Origin: Streptomyces sp. NBC_01431
GTDB lineage: Bacteria; Actinomycetota; Actinomycetes; Streptomycetales; Streptomycetaceae
Direction: 5' to 3'
Length of the DNA: 64,000 bases
NCBI RefSeq assembly: GCF_036231355.1
Contig: NZ_CP109496.1
Coordinates: forward strand, 2,604,001 to 2,668,000
Below are positions 47,165 through 55,915 of the stretch, in pieces. Both the position numbers and the translations under genes were made by a program. Below the pieces are notes generated by a model. That model worked only from the letters and a program-made list of their open reading frames with translations. It did not search any database and was not told the origin of the DNA. How positions within the stretch are numbered: the stretch's first letter is position 1; each line of letters opens with the position of its first letter.

Positions 47165-48556
47165 GTGCGCCCCACCGCCCCCGCCTCGGATTTAGTGCCC
47201 CCACCCCGCCCGGCCGCGCGACGCCCGGCGTGGCGGCTGCCCCTGGTCCTCGCCGCGGCGCTCACCGCCGCAGTGCTGACCGGCTGCGGCAGCGGATCGG
47301 GCAGCGATGCCGACACCGTGCGGATCGCGTACAACCGTTCCACCGACAACAAGATCCGCTTCAAGGACGAGTACCTGGACGCGGTGAAGGAGCAGTTCGA
47401 GCGGGAGCACCCCGGCAAGAAGGCCGAGCTGGTGCCGATCCAGGCGGCGGACAACGACTACGCGGCCAAGGTCCAGCAGATGATGCGGTCACCGAAGACG
47501 GCCCCGGACCTGGTGTACGAGGACACGTTCCGCATCAACTCCGACATCGGGGCGGGCTATCTGCGCCCGCTGGACGACTACGTGGCGAAGTGGGACGCCT
47601 GGGGCCAGTTCGCCGACACCGCGAAGGCGGCGGCGCGGGCCGAGGACGGCAGGACGTACGGGGTGCCGGACGGCACGGACACCCGGGGGCTCTGGTTCAA
47701 CAAGCAGATCTTCGCGAAGGCGGGGCTGCCCGCGGACTGGCAGCCGAGGAACTGGGCTCAGGTGCTGGACGCGGCCCGCACCGTCAAGCAGAAGGTCCCC
47801 GGTGTCATCCCGCTCAACGTCTACACGGGCAAGGCGGCCGGCGAGGCCGCGGCCATGCAGGGCTTCGAGATGCTGCTGTACGGGACCGGCGAGAACCCGC
47901 TGTACGACCCGGCCGCGAAGAAGTGGGTGACGGGTTCGCAGGGCTTCAAGGACGCCCTGGACTTCGTGCGGACGGTGTACGCGCAGAAGCTCGGGCCGGA
48001 CCCCTCCGACGCCCTCGACCCCAATGTGGGTACGCACCTGGCGACGGACTGGATGCCGAACGGGAAACTGGCCATCGCCCTCGACGGCTCCTGGCTCGGC
48101 CAGAACTGGATCAACAAGGGCCCCAAGGAGTGGCCGGCCTGGTCTACGGTGCTCGGCCAGGCGGCGATGCCCACCAAGGACGGCCGGGCGCCGGGCAAGG
48201 TCTCCATGTCGGGCGGCTGGACGTGGGCGATCCCGGCGAAGGCGGCCAACCCGGATCTCGCCTTCGACTTCGTCAAGACGATGCAGACGAAGCAGAACGC
48301 GGCGCGGTGGGACGTGGCGGACGCCCAGATCGCGGTCCGCAAGGACGTGGCGGCCGACCCGGCGTATCTGCACTCGATGCCCGGCATCACCTTCTTCACG
48401 GGCCTGGTCCAGTACACCCACTACCGGCCCGCGCTCCCGGCCTATCCAGAGGTGTCGACGGCGATCGGCGAGGCGATGGAGTCGGTGACGACCGGCGGTT
48501 CGGCCGCCGCGGCGGCCAGGGCGTACGACGACCAAGTGAAGTCGATCGCCAAGTGA
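47165..48556 (+). CDS. Sugar-binding lipoprotein of a second ABC importer; contains a TTA codon
   Basis: The 463-residue lipoprotein has lipobox LTGC and a family-1 solute-binding fold (NDYAAKVQQMMRSPKTAPDLVYEDTF, shortened in sense). GTG 47165 was chosen because AGGAGG at 47151-47156 is 8 bases away; GTG 47159 is too close. Codon 10 is TTA (47192-47194), the codon read by the bldA tRNA, so full expression may depend on development. The next GTG, 47195, would avoid the TTA but lacks a ribosome site. Two permease genes follow with GTGA overlaps. Confidence 0.9.
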   Translation: MRPTAPASDLVPPPRPAARRPAWRLPLVLAAALTAAVLTGCGSGSGSDADTVRIAYNRSTDNKIRFKDEYLDAVKEQFEREHPGKKAELVPIQAADNDYAAKVQQMMRSPKTAPDLVYEDTFRINSDIGAGYLRPLDDYVAKWDAWGQFADTAKAAARAEDGRTYGVPDGTDTRGLWFNKQIFAKAGLPADWQPRNWAQVLDAARTVKQKVPGVIPLNVYTGKAAGEAAAMQGFEMLLYGTGENPLYDPAAKKWVTGSQGFKDALDFVRTVYAQKLGPDPSDALDPNVGTHLATDWMPNGKLAIALDGSWLGQNWINKGPKEWPAWSTVLGQAAMPTKDGRAPGKVSMSGGWTWAIPAKAANPDLAFDFVKTMQTKQNAARWDVADAQIAVRKDVAADPAYLHSMPGITFFTGLVQYTHYRPALPAYPEVSTAIGEAMESVTTGGSAAAAARAYDDQVKSIAK

Positions 48557-49464
48557 CGGCCGTCTCCGACGCGACGGTTTCGGAGGCGACCGGGGCCCGC
48601 CGGCGGCGCGGGGTGCGGGCGGTGCGCTGGCTGCCGATCGCGCCCGCGACCCTGCTCCTGCTGCTGTTCCTCGCCGGGCCGATCGGCTACTGCGTCTACA
48701 TCGCCTTCACCGACATGCAGCTGACCGGCTCGTCGTCGGTCGACTTCGTCGGCTTCGCCAACTTCCGGCGGGCGTTCGCCGACCCCGCGTTCCGCAACGC
48801 GGTGTGGCTGACCCTCGTCTTCACCGTGCTGTCCTCGCTGGTCGGCCAGAACACCCTGGGCCTGGCGCTCGCCGCCCTGATGCGGCGGGCCTCGCGCCCG
48901 GTGCGGACGCTCACCGGGGCGCTGGTGATCACAGCCTGGGTGCTGCCGGAGATCGTGGCGGCGTTCTTGCTGTACGCCTTCTTCCGGCGCGAGGGCACCC
49001 TGAACGCGATCCTCGGCCAGCTCCATCTGCCCACCCAGAACTGGCTGTTCACGCTGCCGATCCTGGCGGTGTCGTTCGCCAACGTGTGGCGCGGCACCGC
49101 GTTCTCCATGCTCATCTACTCGGCCGCGCTCGCCGAGATCCCCACGGACGTCGAGGAGGCCGCCGAAGTCGACGGGGCGAGCGGGGCCCGCCGGTTCTGG
49201 CACATCACGCTGCCGATGATCCGCCGCTCCATCGCCACCAACCTCATGCTCAACACCCTCCAGACGCTGTCCGTCTTCGGTCTCATCTGGGCGATGACGC
49301 GGGGCGGCCCCGGCGACCGCAGCCAGACGCTCCCGGTGTTCATGTACGACCAGGCGTTCCTGAAGAGCCTGATCGGCTACGGCACCGCGGTGGCGCTGCT
49401 CCTGCTGCTCGTCGGCTCGCTGTTCTCGGTCATCTACCTGCGGCTGATGAAGGTGGACGGGTGA
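48553..49464 (+). CDS. Sugar ABC transporter permease (MalF-type)
   Basis: The 303-residue inner-membrane permease has six predicted helices and the EAA loop DVEEAAEVDGASGARRFWHI near residue 200. It overlaps both the lipoprotein stop upstream (GTGA) and the next permease start, so the three are translationally coupled. No ATPase gene is present, so a shared MsiK-type ATPase is expected. Confidence 0.93.
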   Translation: MTAVSDATVSEATGARRRRGVRAVRWLPIAPATLLLLLFLAGPIGYCVYIAFTDMQLTGSSSVDFVGFANFRRAFADPAFRNAVWLTLVFTVLSSLVGQNTLGLALAALMRRASRPVRTLTGALVITAWVLPEIVAAFLLYAFFRREGTLNAILGQLHLPTQNWLFTLPILAVSFANVWRGTAFSMLIYSAALAEIPTDVEEAAEVDGASGARRFWHITLPMIRRSIATNLMLNTLQTLSVFGLIWAMTRGGPGDRSQTLPVFMYDQAFLKSLIGYGTAVALLLLLVGSLFSVIYLRLMKVDG

Positions 49465-50309
49465 GGCCCGCTGCGGTGGGCCACGGGCGGCGCCGCACCC
49501 GGCAGCGGCTGGCCGCCGACGCGTCCCTGCTCGCGGTGGCGGCGGCCTTCGCGGTGCCGCTGCTCTGGCTGCTGCTCGCCTCCGTCGACACCGAGGCCGA
49601 TCTGCGGGTACGGGTCCCGGGCTCGGCCACCCGGGACAACTTCTCGGCCGTCCTGACCCCCGACATCACCTTCACGCCGATGCTCAACAGCCTTCTCCTG
49701 TGCGGGAGTTCGACCCTGCTCACGGTGGTCTGCGCGGCGCTCGCGGCGTACCCGCTCTCCCGCTACCGCTCACGCCTGGCCCGTCCGTACCTGCTCACGG
49801 TCCTGTTCACCACGTGCCTGCCGATCACGGCGATCATGGTTCCGGTGTACGGGCTCTTCGTGCAGGTGAACCTCATCGACACGATGTACGGCACGGCGCT
49901 CTTCCTCGCCACCTCCCAACTCCCGTTCGCCATCTGGCTGATGAAGAACTTCATGGACGGGGTGCCGCTCACCCTGGAGGAGGCCGCCTGGACGGACGGG
50001 GCCTCGATGCCGCAGACGCTGACGCGCGTGGTGCTGCCGCTGATGGGCCCCGGCGTGACCGTCGTGACGATCTACACCTTCATCATGCTCTGGGGAAACT
50101 TCTTCGTCCCCTTCATGCTGCTGCTCTCCCCCGACCAGCTCCCGGCCTCCGTCTCGATCTTCACGTTCTTCGGAAACCACGGATCGGTCGTCTACGGCCA
50201 GCTCGCCGCCTTCTCGATCCTGTACTCGGCGCCGGTGCTCCTGCTGTACGTCCTGATCGCGCGGCGGCTCGGCGGAGGTTTCGCGCTGGGCGGCGCGGTG
50301 AAGGGGTAA
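49461..50309 (+). CDS. Sugar ABC transporter permease (MalG-type)
   Basis: The 282-residue permease partner has the EAA loop TLEEAAWTDGASMPQTLTRV near residue 175 and ends with GGGFALGGAVKG, the usual MalG-type tail. GTG start overlaps the previous stop. No glycosidase lies next to this operon, so the sugar cannot be guessed. Confidence 0.93.
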   Translation: MRPAAVGHGRRRTRQRLAADASLLAVAAAFAVPLLWLLLASVDTEADLRVRVPGSATRDNFSAVLTPDITFTPMLNSLLLCGSSTLLTVVCAALAAYPLSRYRSRLARPYLLTVLFTTCLPITAIMVPVYGLFVQVNLIDTMYGTALFLATSQLPFAIWLMKNFMDGVPLTLEEAAWTDGASMPQTLTRVVLPLMGPGVTVVTIYTFIMLWGNFFVPFMLLLSPDQLPASVSIFTFFGNHGSVVYGQLAAFSILYSAPVLLLYVLIARRLGGGFALGGAVKG

Positions 50310-50421
50310 CCTCTGCCGAGCACACGCTTACCCAACCCTTAAGTAACCCGGACACCACCAAACCCGTAGTTTCCTACAATTCACCGGCTTTGGTGGAACA
50401 CACCGTAGTCAGATGTGACTT

Positions 50422-50440
50422 ACCGTCTTACGGTGTGCGC
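50422..50440 (+). promoter_or_regulatory. Dyad and leaderless promoter of the XRE-like regulator
   Basis: ACCGT-CTT-ACGGT (50422-50434) is a perfect dyad. Its right arm contains TACGGT (50429-50434), a TANNNT -10 exactly 6 bases before GTG 50441. GTAG-TTTC-CTAC nearby is another short dyad. Confidence 0.5.
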
Positions 50441-51109
50441 GTGCACCCCTCCCCACCCTTCAACGCCCTCGCAGCGCGCCGTCTGCGGGAGGCCCTGGGC
50501 ATGGCCCCCGGCCACGTCGCCTACGGCATGCGCGCCCAGTACGGCCTCACCGTCTCGCCGGACACCGTGATGGCCTGGGAGCGGGGGCTCGCCGCGCCCG
50601 GAACGCGGGAGCTGACGGCGCTCGCCGGAGTCCTGTGGTGCTCCCCGGGCGATCTCATGGCGGCCGCCTCGACCTTGCGCGAACACCGGCTGGCGCGCGC
50701 CCTGAGCGTCGAGGACATGGCTCGTCGGGTGGGTCTGGACGTCGGGGCCTACCAGCGCATGGAGGACGCCGGCCGCTGGCGCGGCAACGAGCGCCAGTCG
50801 GCGGCGCTCGCGGATCTGCTCCAGCTGTCGCTGCGCGACTACGTGACCGCCACCGGCCTGAACGACGACCTCGGGGAGCTGCTCCGCAGCGCGGTGACCA
50901 CGCGCTGGCAGGCGCACGTGAAGCCCGCGGCGAAGCTGCTTCCGCTGTCGAAGCAGCATCTTGAGGGGGTGCTCGACCAGCTGCACGCCGACTACCAGTC
51001 GCAGATGGTCGGCACGCTCAACTGGAACGCGAGCACCGACACCAGTGACGCCGGCCGGGAGTTCCTGGAGCACATCGTGGACCGGTTCTGGGACCTGGCC
51101 CACGGGTGA
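50441..51109 (+). CDS. XRE-like transcriptional regulator with two helix-turn-helix segments
   Basis: The 222-residue protein has two XRE-like segments: LRDALGMAPGHVAYG-type (LREALGMAPGHVAYGMRAQYG) near the N-terminus, and LARALSVEDMARRVGLDVGAYQ near residue 90. The C-terminal ~80 residues are helical and Asp-rich, without a known domain. GTG 50441 is favoured over GTG 50435 because of the leaderless -10 spacing. It follows the sugar importer by 131 bases and is convergent with pfkA; its targets are unknown. Confidence 0.75.
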   Translation: MHPSPPFNALAARRLREALGMAPGHVAYGMRAQYGLTVSPDTVMAWERGLAAPGTRELTALAGVLWCSPGDLMAAASTLREHRLARALSVEDMARRVGLDVGAYQRMEDAGRWRGNERQSAALADLLQLSLRDYVTATGLNDDLGELLRSAVTTRWQAHVKPAAKLLPLSKQHLEGVLDQLHADYQSQMVGTLNWNASTDTSDAGREFLEHIVDRFWDLAHG

Positions 51110-51120
51110 CGCTCCGCTGC

Positions 51121-51210
51121 GGGGTGTGGGTTTCCGCTGGTGCGTGCGTCATTTCGACCGCGGGCCGGCGGGGGCTGATCGCGCAGTTCCCCGCGCCCCT
51201 TCAGGGCCGG
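51121..51210. repeat. Dispersed Streptomyces intergenic repeat
   Basis: The stretch with GGTTTCCGCTGGTG, then CGGGCCGGCGGGGGCTGATC and GCGCAGTTCCCCGCGCCCCT is familiar to me as a short repeat found between many Streptomyces genes. It fills the gap between convergent regulator and pfkA genes and ends in a CCCCTTCAGGGG-like dyad that may aid termination. Confidence 0.6.
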
Positions 51211-52236
51211 TCAGAACACTGATTCCGCCTCGTACATCCGGCTCTCGGGCACCGTCTTCAGGCTGGTCACCGCGTGGGCCAGCGGGGCCATCACGATGTC
51301 GGTGCCGCGCAGCGCCGTCATGTTGCCGAAGTCGCCGCGGTGCACCGCCTCCACCGCGTGCCAGCCGAAGCGGGTCGCGAGCACGCGGTCGTACGCGGTC
51401 GGCACGCCGCCGCGCTGGACGTGACCGAGGATGACCGGGCGGGCCTCCTTGCCCAGGCGCCGCTCCAGTTCGACGGCGAGGCGGTTGCCGATGCCGGCGA
51501 AGCGCTCGTGTCCGTACTGGTCGATCGCGCCCTTCTCGTACGGCATCGACCCCTCGGCGGGGTGCGCGCCCTCGGCGACGCAGACGACCGCGAACTTCTT
51601 GCCGCGCGCGAAGCGCTCCTCGACCATCTTCACCAGGTCGGCGACCTCGAAGGGCCGCTCGGGCAGGCAGATGCCGTGGGCGCCGCCGGCCATGCCGGAC
51701 TCCAGCGCGATCCAGCCCGCGTGCCGGCCCATGACCTCCACGACCATCACGCGCTGGTGCGACTCGGCGGTGGTCTTCAGCCGGTCGATGGCCTCGGTCG
51801 CCACGCCGACGGCCGTGTCGAAACCGAAGGTGCGGTCGGTCGCGGAGATGTCGTTGTCGATCGTCTTGGGCACGCCGACGACCGGCATCCCGGCCTCGGA
51901 CAGCATGCGCGCCGCGGTGAGCGTGCCCTCGCCGCCGATCGGGATGAGTGCGTCGATGCCGTAGCGCTTCGCCAACTCGGCGCAGTTCTCGGCGGCTTCG
52001 CGCAGCCGGGCCCGCTCCAGGCGGGCGGAGCCGAGGATCGTGCCGCCGCGCGCCAGGATGCCGCTGACCGCGTTGAGGTCGAGCGGCCGGAAGTGGCCGT
52101 CGAGCAGGCCCTTGAACCCGTCCTCGAACCCGATGACTTCGTCGCCGTGGCCGACCACGGCCCGGTGCACGACCGACCGGATCACTGCGTTCAGGCCGGG
52201 GCAGTCGCCGCCTGCGGTGAGAACTCCGATGCGCAT
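51211..52236 (-). CDS. pfkA: ATP-dependent 6-phosphofructokinase
   Basis: The 341-residue glycolytic kinase makes fructose-1,6-bisphosphate. It has GVLTAGGDCPGLNAVIR at the N-terminus, the catalytic PKTIDNDI, and MGRHAGWIA. The donor motif reads IGGEGTLTA: the position that is Asp in PPi-dependent enzymes is Gly here, so ATP use is expected. ATG 52236 starts the conserved domain; the longer frame before it does not match the family. It is divergent from pta-ackA. Confidence 0.95.
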   Translation of the reverse strand: MRIGVLTAGGDCPGLNAVIRSVVHRAVVGHGDEVIGFEDGFKGLLDGHFRPLDLNAVSGILARGGTILGSARLERARLREAAENCAELAKRYGIDALIPIGGEGTLTAARMLSEAGMPVVGVPKTIDNDISATDRTFGFDTAVGVATEAIDRLKTTAESHQRVMVVEVMGRHAGWIALESGMAGGAHGICLPERPFEVADLVKMVEERFARGKKFAVVCVAEGAHPAEGSMPYEKGAIDQYGHERFAGIGNRLAVELERRLGKEARPVILGHVQRGGVPTAYDRVLATRFGWHAVEAVHRGDFGNMTALRGTDIVMAPLAHAVTSLKTVPESRMYEAESVF

Positions 52237-52490
52237 CGTGCTGAATCTCCTGCTTCGCTGGTCTGGGGAGTCACGCCCGAATCCCCCGTAACGTGAGCAA
52301 TCAGATTGTCCCACGCACCCCGGGGGACCCGCCCACCCAGCTACTCCGGCCATCATGGGCGAAGGGCCTTCGGACCCAGCCGCCGGGCCGTTCGTCCGGC
52401 GGGCGCCCTATCCAGCCGCAGAGGTATTGTCAAGGGGGCAACACCGCCCTATCTGGACAATTTCCTGCACCGTAGAACAGGAGAGCACGC
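52237..52490. promoter_or_regulatory. Divergent pfkA / pta promoter region
   Basis: The 254-base region has no gene. ATTGTC appears at 52305-52310 and 52426-52431, and its inverse GACAAT at 52456-52461. The last two form an inverted pair around the expected pta promoter. No DasR-type TGGTCTAGACCA site is visible. Confidence 0.4.
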
Positions 52491-54578
52491 GTGACGCGCA
52501 GCGTGTACGTGACCGGGATCGACCGGGGAGACGGCCGCCAGGTCATCGAGCTGGGAGTCATGGAGCTCCTGACCCGTCAGGTGGACCGGGTGGGCGTCTT
52601 CCGCCCGCTGGTGCACGACGGACCGGACCGCCTGTTCGACCTGCTCCGCGCCCGCTACCGGCTGGCGCAGGACCCGGCGACGGTCTACGGGATGGACTAC
52701 TACGAGGCCTCCGCGCTCCAGGCGGAGCAGGGTACCGACGAACTCGTCTCGCGGCTCGTCGACCGCTTCCACCAGGTGGCCCGCGACTACGAGGTGGTCC
52801 TGGTCCTCGGCACCGACTTCGCCGACACCCAGCTCCCCGACGAGCTGGCGCTCAACGCGCGGCTCGCGAACGAGTTCGGCGCCTCGGTGATACCGGTGGT
52901 CGGCGGCAAGGGCCAGACCGCCGAGTCCGTACGTGACGAGGCGCGCAACGCGTACCGGGCCTACGACGGGCTCGGCTGCGACGTGCTCGCGATGGCGGTG
53001 AACCGGGTCACCAAGGCCGACCGGCACGACATCGAGGAGCGGCTCGCGGCCCGGCTGCCGGTGCCCTGCTACGTCCTGCCGGACGAGCCGGCGCTGTCGG
53101 CGCCCACCGTCGCCCAGATCGCCGCAGCCCTCGACGGCACGGTGCTGCTCGGCGACGACGCCGGTCTCGCGCGCGACGCCCTCGACTTCGTCTTCGGCGG
53201 CGCGATGCTGCCGAACTTCCTGAACGCGCTGACCCCGGGGTGCCTGGTGGTGACCCCCGGCGACCGCGCCGACCTGGTCGTCGGCTCGCTCGCCGCGCAC
53301 AGCGCCGGCACGCCGCCGATCGCGGGCGTCCTTCTCACCCTCGACGAGCGGCCCGGCGAGGCGATCCTGACGCTGGCCGACCGGCTCGCACCGGGCACCC
53401 CGGTGGTGGCGGTGGCCGGCCGGTCCTTCCCGACCGCGGCCGAACTGTTCGCCCTGGAAGGAAAGTTGAGCGCGGCCACCCCCCGCAAGGCGGAGACCGC
53501 GCTCGGTCTCTTCGAGCGGCACGTCAACACCGCCGACCTGCTGGCCCGCATCTCGGTGGCCCGCAGCGGCCGGGTCACCCCGATGATGTTCGAGCACGAG
53601 CTCCTGGAACAGGCACGCTCCAACCGCCGCCGGGTCGTGCTGCCCGAGGGCACCGAGGACCGGGTGCTGCGCGCCGCGGACGTGCTGATTCGCCGCGACG
53701 TGTGCGAGCTGACCCTGCTCGGCGACGTCGAGGCGATCCGCAAGAAGGCCGCCGACCTCGGCATCGACGTCGTCAAGTGCCAGATCATCGATCCGCAGAC
53801 CTCCGAGCTGCGCCAGCGCTTCGCCGAGCGCTACGCCCAGTTGCGCGCCCACAAGGGCGTCACCGTGGAGCTGGCGTACGACATGGTGGCCGATGTGAAC
53901 TACTTCGGCACGCTGATGGTCCAGGAGGGCCTGGCCGACGGCATGGTGTCGGGTTCGGTGCACTCCACCGCCGCGACCATCCGCCCGGCCTTCGAGATCA
54001 TCAAGACGAAGCCCGAGGCCTCGATCGTCTCCTCGGTCTTCTTCATGTGCCTCGCCGACAAGGTCCTGGTGTACGGCGACTGCGCGGTCAACCCGGACCC
54101 CGACGCCGAGCAGCTCGCGGACATCGCGGTGCAGGCGGCCGCCACCGCCCAGCGGTTCGGCGTGGACCCGCGGATCGCGATGCTGTCGTACTCGACGGGC
54201 ACCTCGGGCTCGGGCGCCGACGTCGACAAGGTGCGCGAGGCGACCAAGCTGGTGCGCGAGGCACGTCCGGACCTCAGGGTGGAGGGTCCGATCCAGTACG
54301 ACGCGGCCGTGGAGCCGTCGGTCGCCGCGACCAAGCTGCCGGGGTCGGAGGTGGCCGGGCAGGCGAGTGTGCTGATCTTCCCCGACCTCAACACCGGCAA
54401 CAACACCTACAAGGCCGTGCAGCGCTCGGCCGGCGCCGTGGCCGTCGGCCCGGTGCTCCAGGGTCTGCGCAAGCCGGTCAACGACCTGTCGCGCGGCGCC
54501 CTCGTCCAGGACATCGTCAACACCGTCGCCATCACGGCCATCCAGGCCCAGGCGCAGGGGCAGGAGACCTCCGCATGA
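52491..54578 (+). CDS. pta: Phosphate acetyltransferase, long form
   Basis: The 695-residue enzyme converts acetyl-CoA and phosphate to acetyl-phosphate. The N-terminal ~210 residues are a P-loop-like CobB/BioD-type domain (VYVTGIDRGDGRQVIELG), residues ~215-330 are a DRTGG domain, and the last ~330 form the catalytic PTA domain (RVVLPEGTEDRVLRAADVL; MLSYSTGTSGSGADVDKV). GTG 52491 is preceded by AGGAG. The stop overlaps ackA (ATGA), making a pta-ackA operon for acetate overflow. Confidence 0.96.
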   Translation: MTRSVYVTGIDRGDGRQVIELGVMELLTRQVDRVGVFRPLVHDGPDRLFDLLRARYRLAQDPATVYGMDYYEASALQAEQGTDELVSRLVDRFHQVARDYEVVLVLGTDFADTQLPDELALNARLANEFGASVIPVVGGKGQTAESVRDEARNAYRAYDGLGCDVLAMAVNRVTKADRHDIEERLAARLPVPCYVLPDEPALSAPTVAQIAAALDGTVLLGDDAGLARDALDFVFGGAMLPNFLNALTPGCLVVTPGDRADLVVGSLAAHSAGTPPIAGVLLTLDERPGEAILTLADRLAPGTPVVAVAGRSFPTAAELFALEGKLSAATPRKAETALGLFERHVNTADLLARISVARSGRVTPMMFEHELLEQARSNRRRVVLPEGTEDRVLRAADVLIRRDVCELTLLGDVEAIRKKAADLGIDVVKCQIIDPQTSELRQRFAERYAQLRAHKGVTVELAYDMVADVNYFGTLMVQEGLADGMVSGSVHSTAATIRPAFEIIKTKPEASIVSSVFFMCLADKVLVYGDCAVNPDPDAEQLADIAVQAAATAQRFGVDPRIAMLSYSTGTSGSGADVDKVREATKLVREARPDLRVEGPIQYDAAVEPSVAATKLPGSEVAGQASVLIFPDLNTGNNTYKAVQRSAGAVAVGPVLQGLRKPVNDLSRGALVQDIVNTVAITAIQAQAQGQETSA

Positions 54579-55792
54579 CCACCACCAACCGGGCCGCCCG
54601 CGTCCTCGTCCTCAACTCCGGGTCCTCGTCGGTGAAGTACCAGCTCCTCGACATGAGCGACTCCTCGCGGCTGGCCGTGGGCCTGGTCGAGCGGATCGGC
54701 GAGGCGACGTCGCGGCTCAAGCACACTCCGCTGGCCACCGGCGGCGCCACCCGCGAGCAGAACGGCCCGATCGCCGACCACGCGGCGGCGCTGAAGGCGG
54801 TCGCCGAGGAGCTGGCCTCGGACGGACTCGGCCTGGACTCAACGGAGTTGGCGGCCATCGGACACCGGGTGGTGCACGGCGGGCTCAAGTTCAGCGCGCC
54901 GACGGTCATCACGGGCGAGGTACTCGCGGAGATCGAGCGCCTGGTGCCGGTCGCGCCGCTGCACAACCCGGCGAACATCACCGGCATCCGGACCGCCCAG
55001 GCGATGCGTCCCGACCTGCCGCAGGTGGCGGTCTTCGACACGGCGTTCCACACGACGATGCCGGAGTCCGCGGCCCGCTACGCGATCGACGTGGAGACGG
55101 CCGACGCCCACCGCATCCGCCGCTACGGCTTCCACGGCACCTCGCACGCGTACGTGTCGCGCGAGACGGCGAAGCTGCTCGGCAAGGCGCCCGAGGACGT
55201 CAACGTGATCGTGCTGCACCTGGGCAACGGGGCCTCCGCCTCCGCGGTCCAAGGCGGTCGCTGCGTGGACACCTCGATGGGGCTCACCCCCCTTGAGGGC
55301 CTGGTCATGGGCACCCGATCCGGTGACATCGACCCGGCGGTCACCTTCCACCTCGTACGGAACGCGGGGATGTCGGTGGACGACGTCGATGCCCTGCTCA
55401 ACAAGAAGAGCGGCCTGGTGGGGCTCTGTGGCGACAACGACATGCGGGAGATCCGCCGCCGCTGCGACGAGGGGGACGAGCGGGCGCGGCTCGCCTTCGA
55501 CATCTACATCCACCGGTTGAAGAAGTACATAGGCGCCTATTACGCGGTGCTCGGCAAGGTCGACGCGGTGGCGTTCACGGCCGGGGTCGGCGAGAACGCG
55601 GCGCCCGTCCGCGAGGCCGCGGTCACCGGTCTGGAGGAGCTCGGCCTGGCGGTGGACGGCGAGCTCAATGCCGTACGGTCCGACCACCCGAGGCTGATCT
55701 CCCCGGAGTACGCCAGGGTCGCGGTCGCCGTGGTGCCGACGGACGAGGAGCTGGAAATCGCCCGGCAGACGTATGCGCTGGTGCGGGGCTGA
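54575..55792 (+). CDS. ackA: Acetate kinase
   Basis: The 405-residue kinase makes acetate and ATP from acetyl-phosphate. Family motifs are VLVLNSGSSSVKYQLL at the start, VFDTAFHTTMP, RYGFHGTSHAYVS and LHLGNGASASAV. Normal length for the family. The ATG overlaps the pta stop, so the two enzymes are made together. A 123-base gap with a palindrome separates it from pyk. Confidence 0.96.
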   Translation: MTTTNRAARVLVLNSGSSSVKYQLLDMSDSSRLAVGLVERIGEATSRLKHTPLATGGATREQNGPIADHAAALKAVAEELASDGLGLDSTELAAIGHRVVHGGLKFSAPTVITGEVLAEIERLVPVAPLHNPANITGIRTAQAMRPDLPQVAVFDTAFHTTMPESAARYAIDVETADAHRIRRYGFHGTSHAYVSRETAKLLGKAPEDVNVIVLHLGNGASASAVQGGRCVDTSMGLTPLEGLVMGTRSGDIDPAVTFHLVRNAGMSVDDVDALLNKKSGLVGLCGDNDMREIRRRCDEGDERARLAFDIYIHRLKKYIGAYYAVLGKVDAVAFTAGVGENAAPVREAAVTGLEELGLAVDGELNAVRSDHPRLISPEYARVAVAVVPTDEELEIARQTYALVRG

Positions 55793-55873
55793 ATTGCTGC
55801 CCGATCGGACCGGATTTCCGGTTTGCCTGGACGACACCTGAGCGTCATCCCGCCCATTTGTACATTCCACCAG

Positions 55874-55915
55874 ACGGAATATTCCGTAGCGAAACAAACC
55901 GATAGGATCCGCCTT
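55874..55915 (+). promoter_or_regulatory. pyk promoter with 14-base palindrome
   Basis: ACGGAATATTCCGT (55874-55887) is a perfect palindrome in the -35 area. TAGGAT (55903-55908) is a TANNNT -10, 7 bases before ATG 55916, so the mRNA would be leaderless or carry one base. The palindrome is well placed to act as a repressor or activator site. Confidence 0.6.

Noticed and set aside
52237..52490. DasR site upstream of pta
   Set aside because: No TGGTCTAGACCA-like sequence seen.
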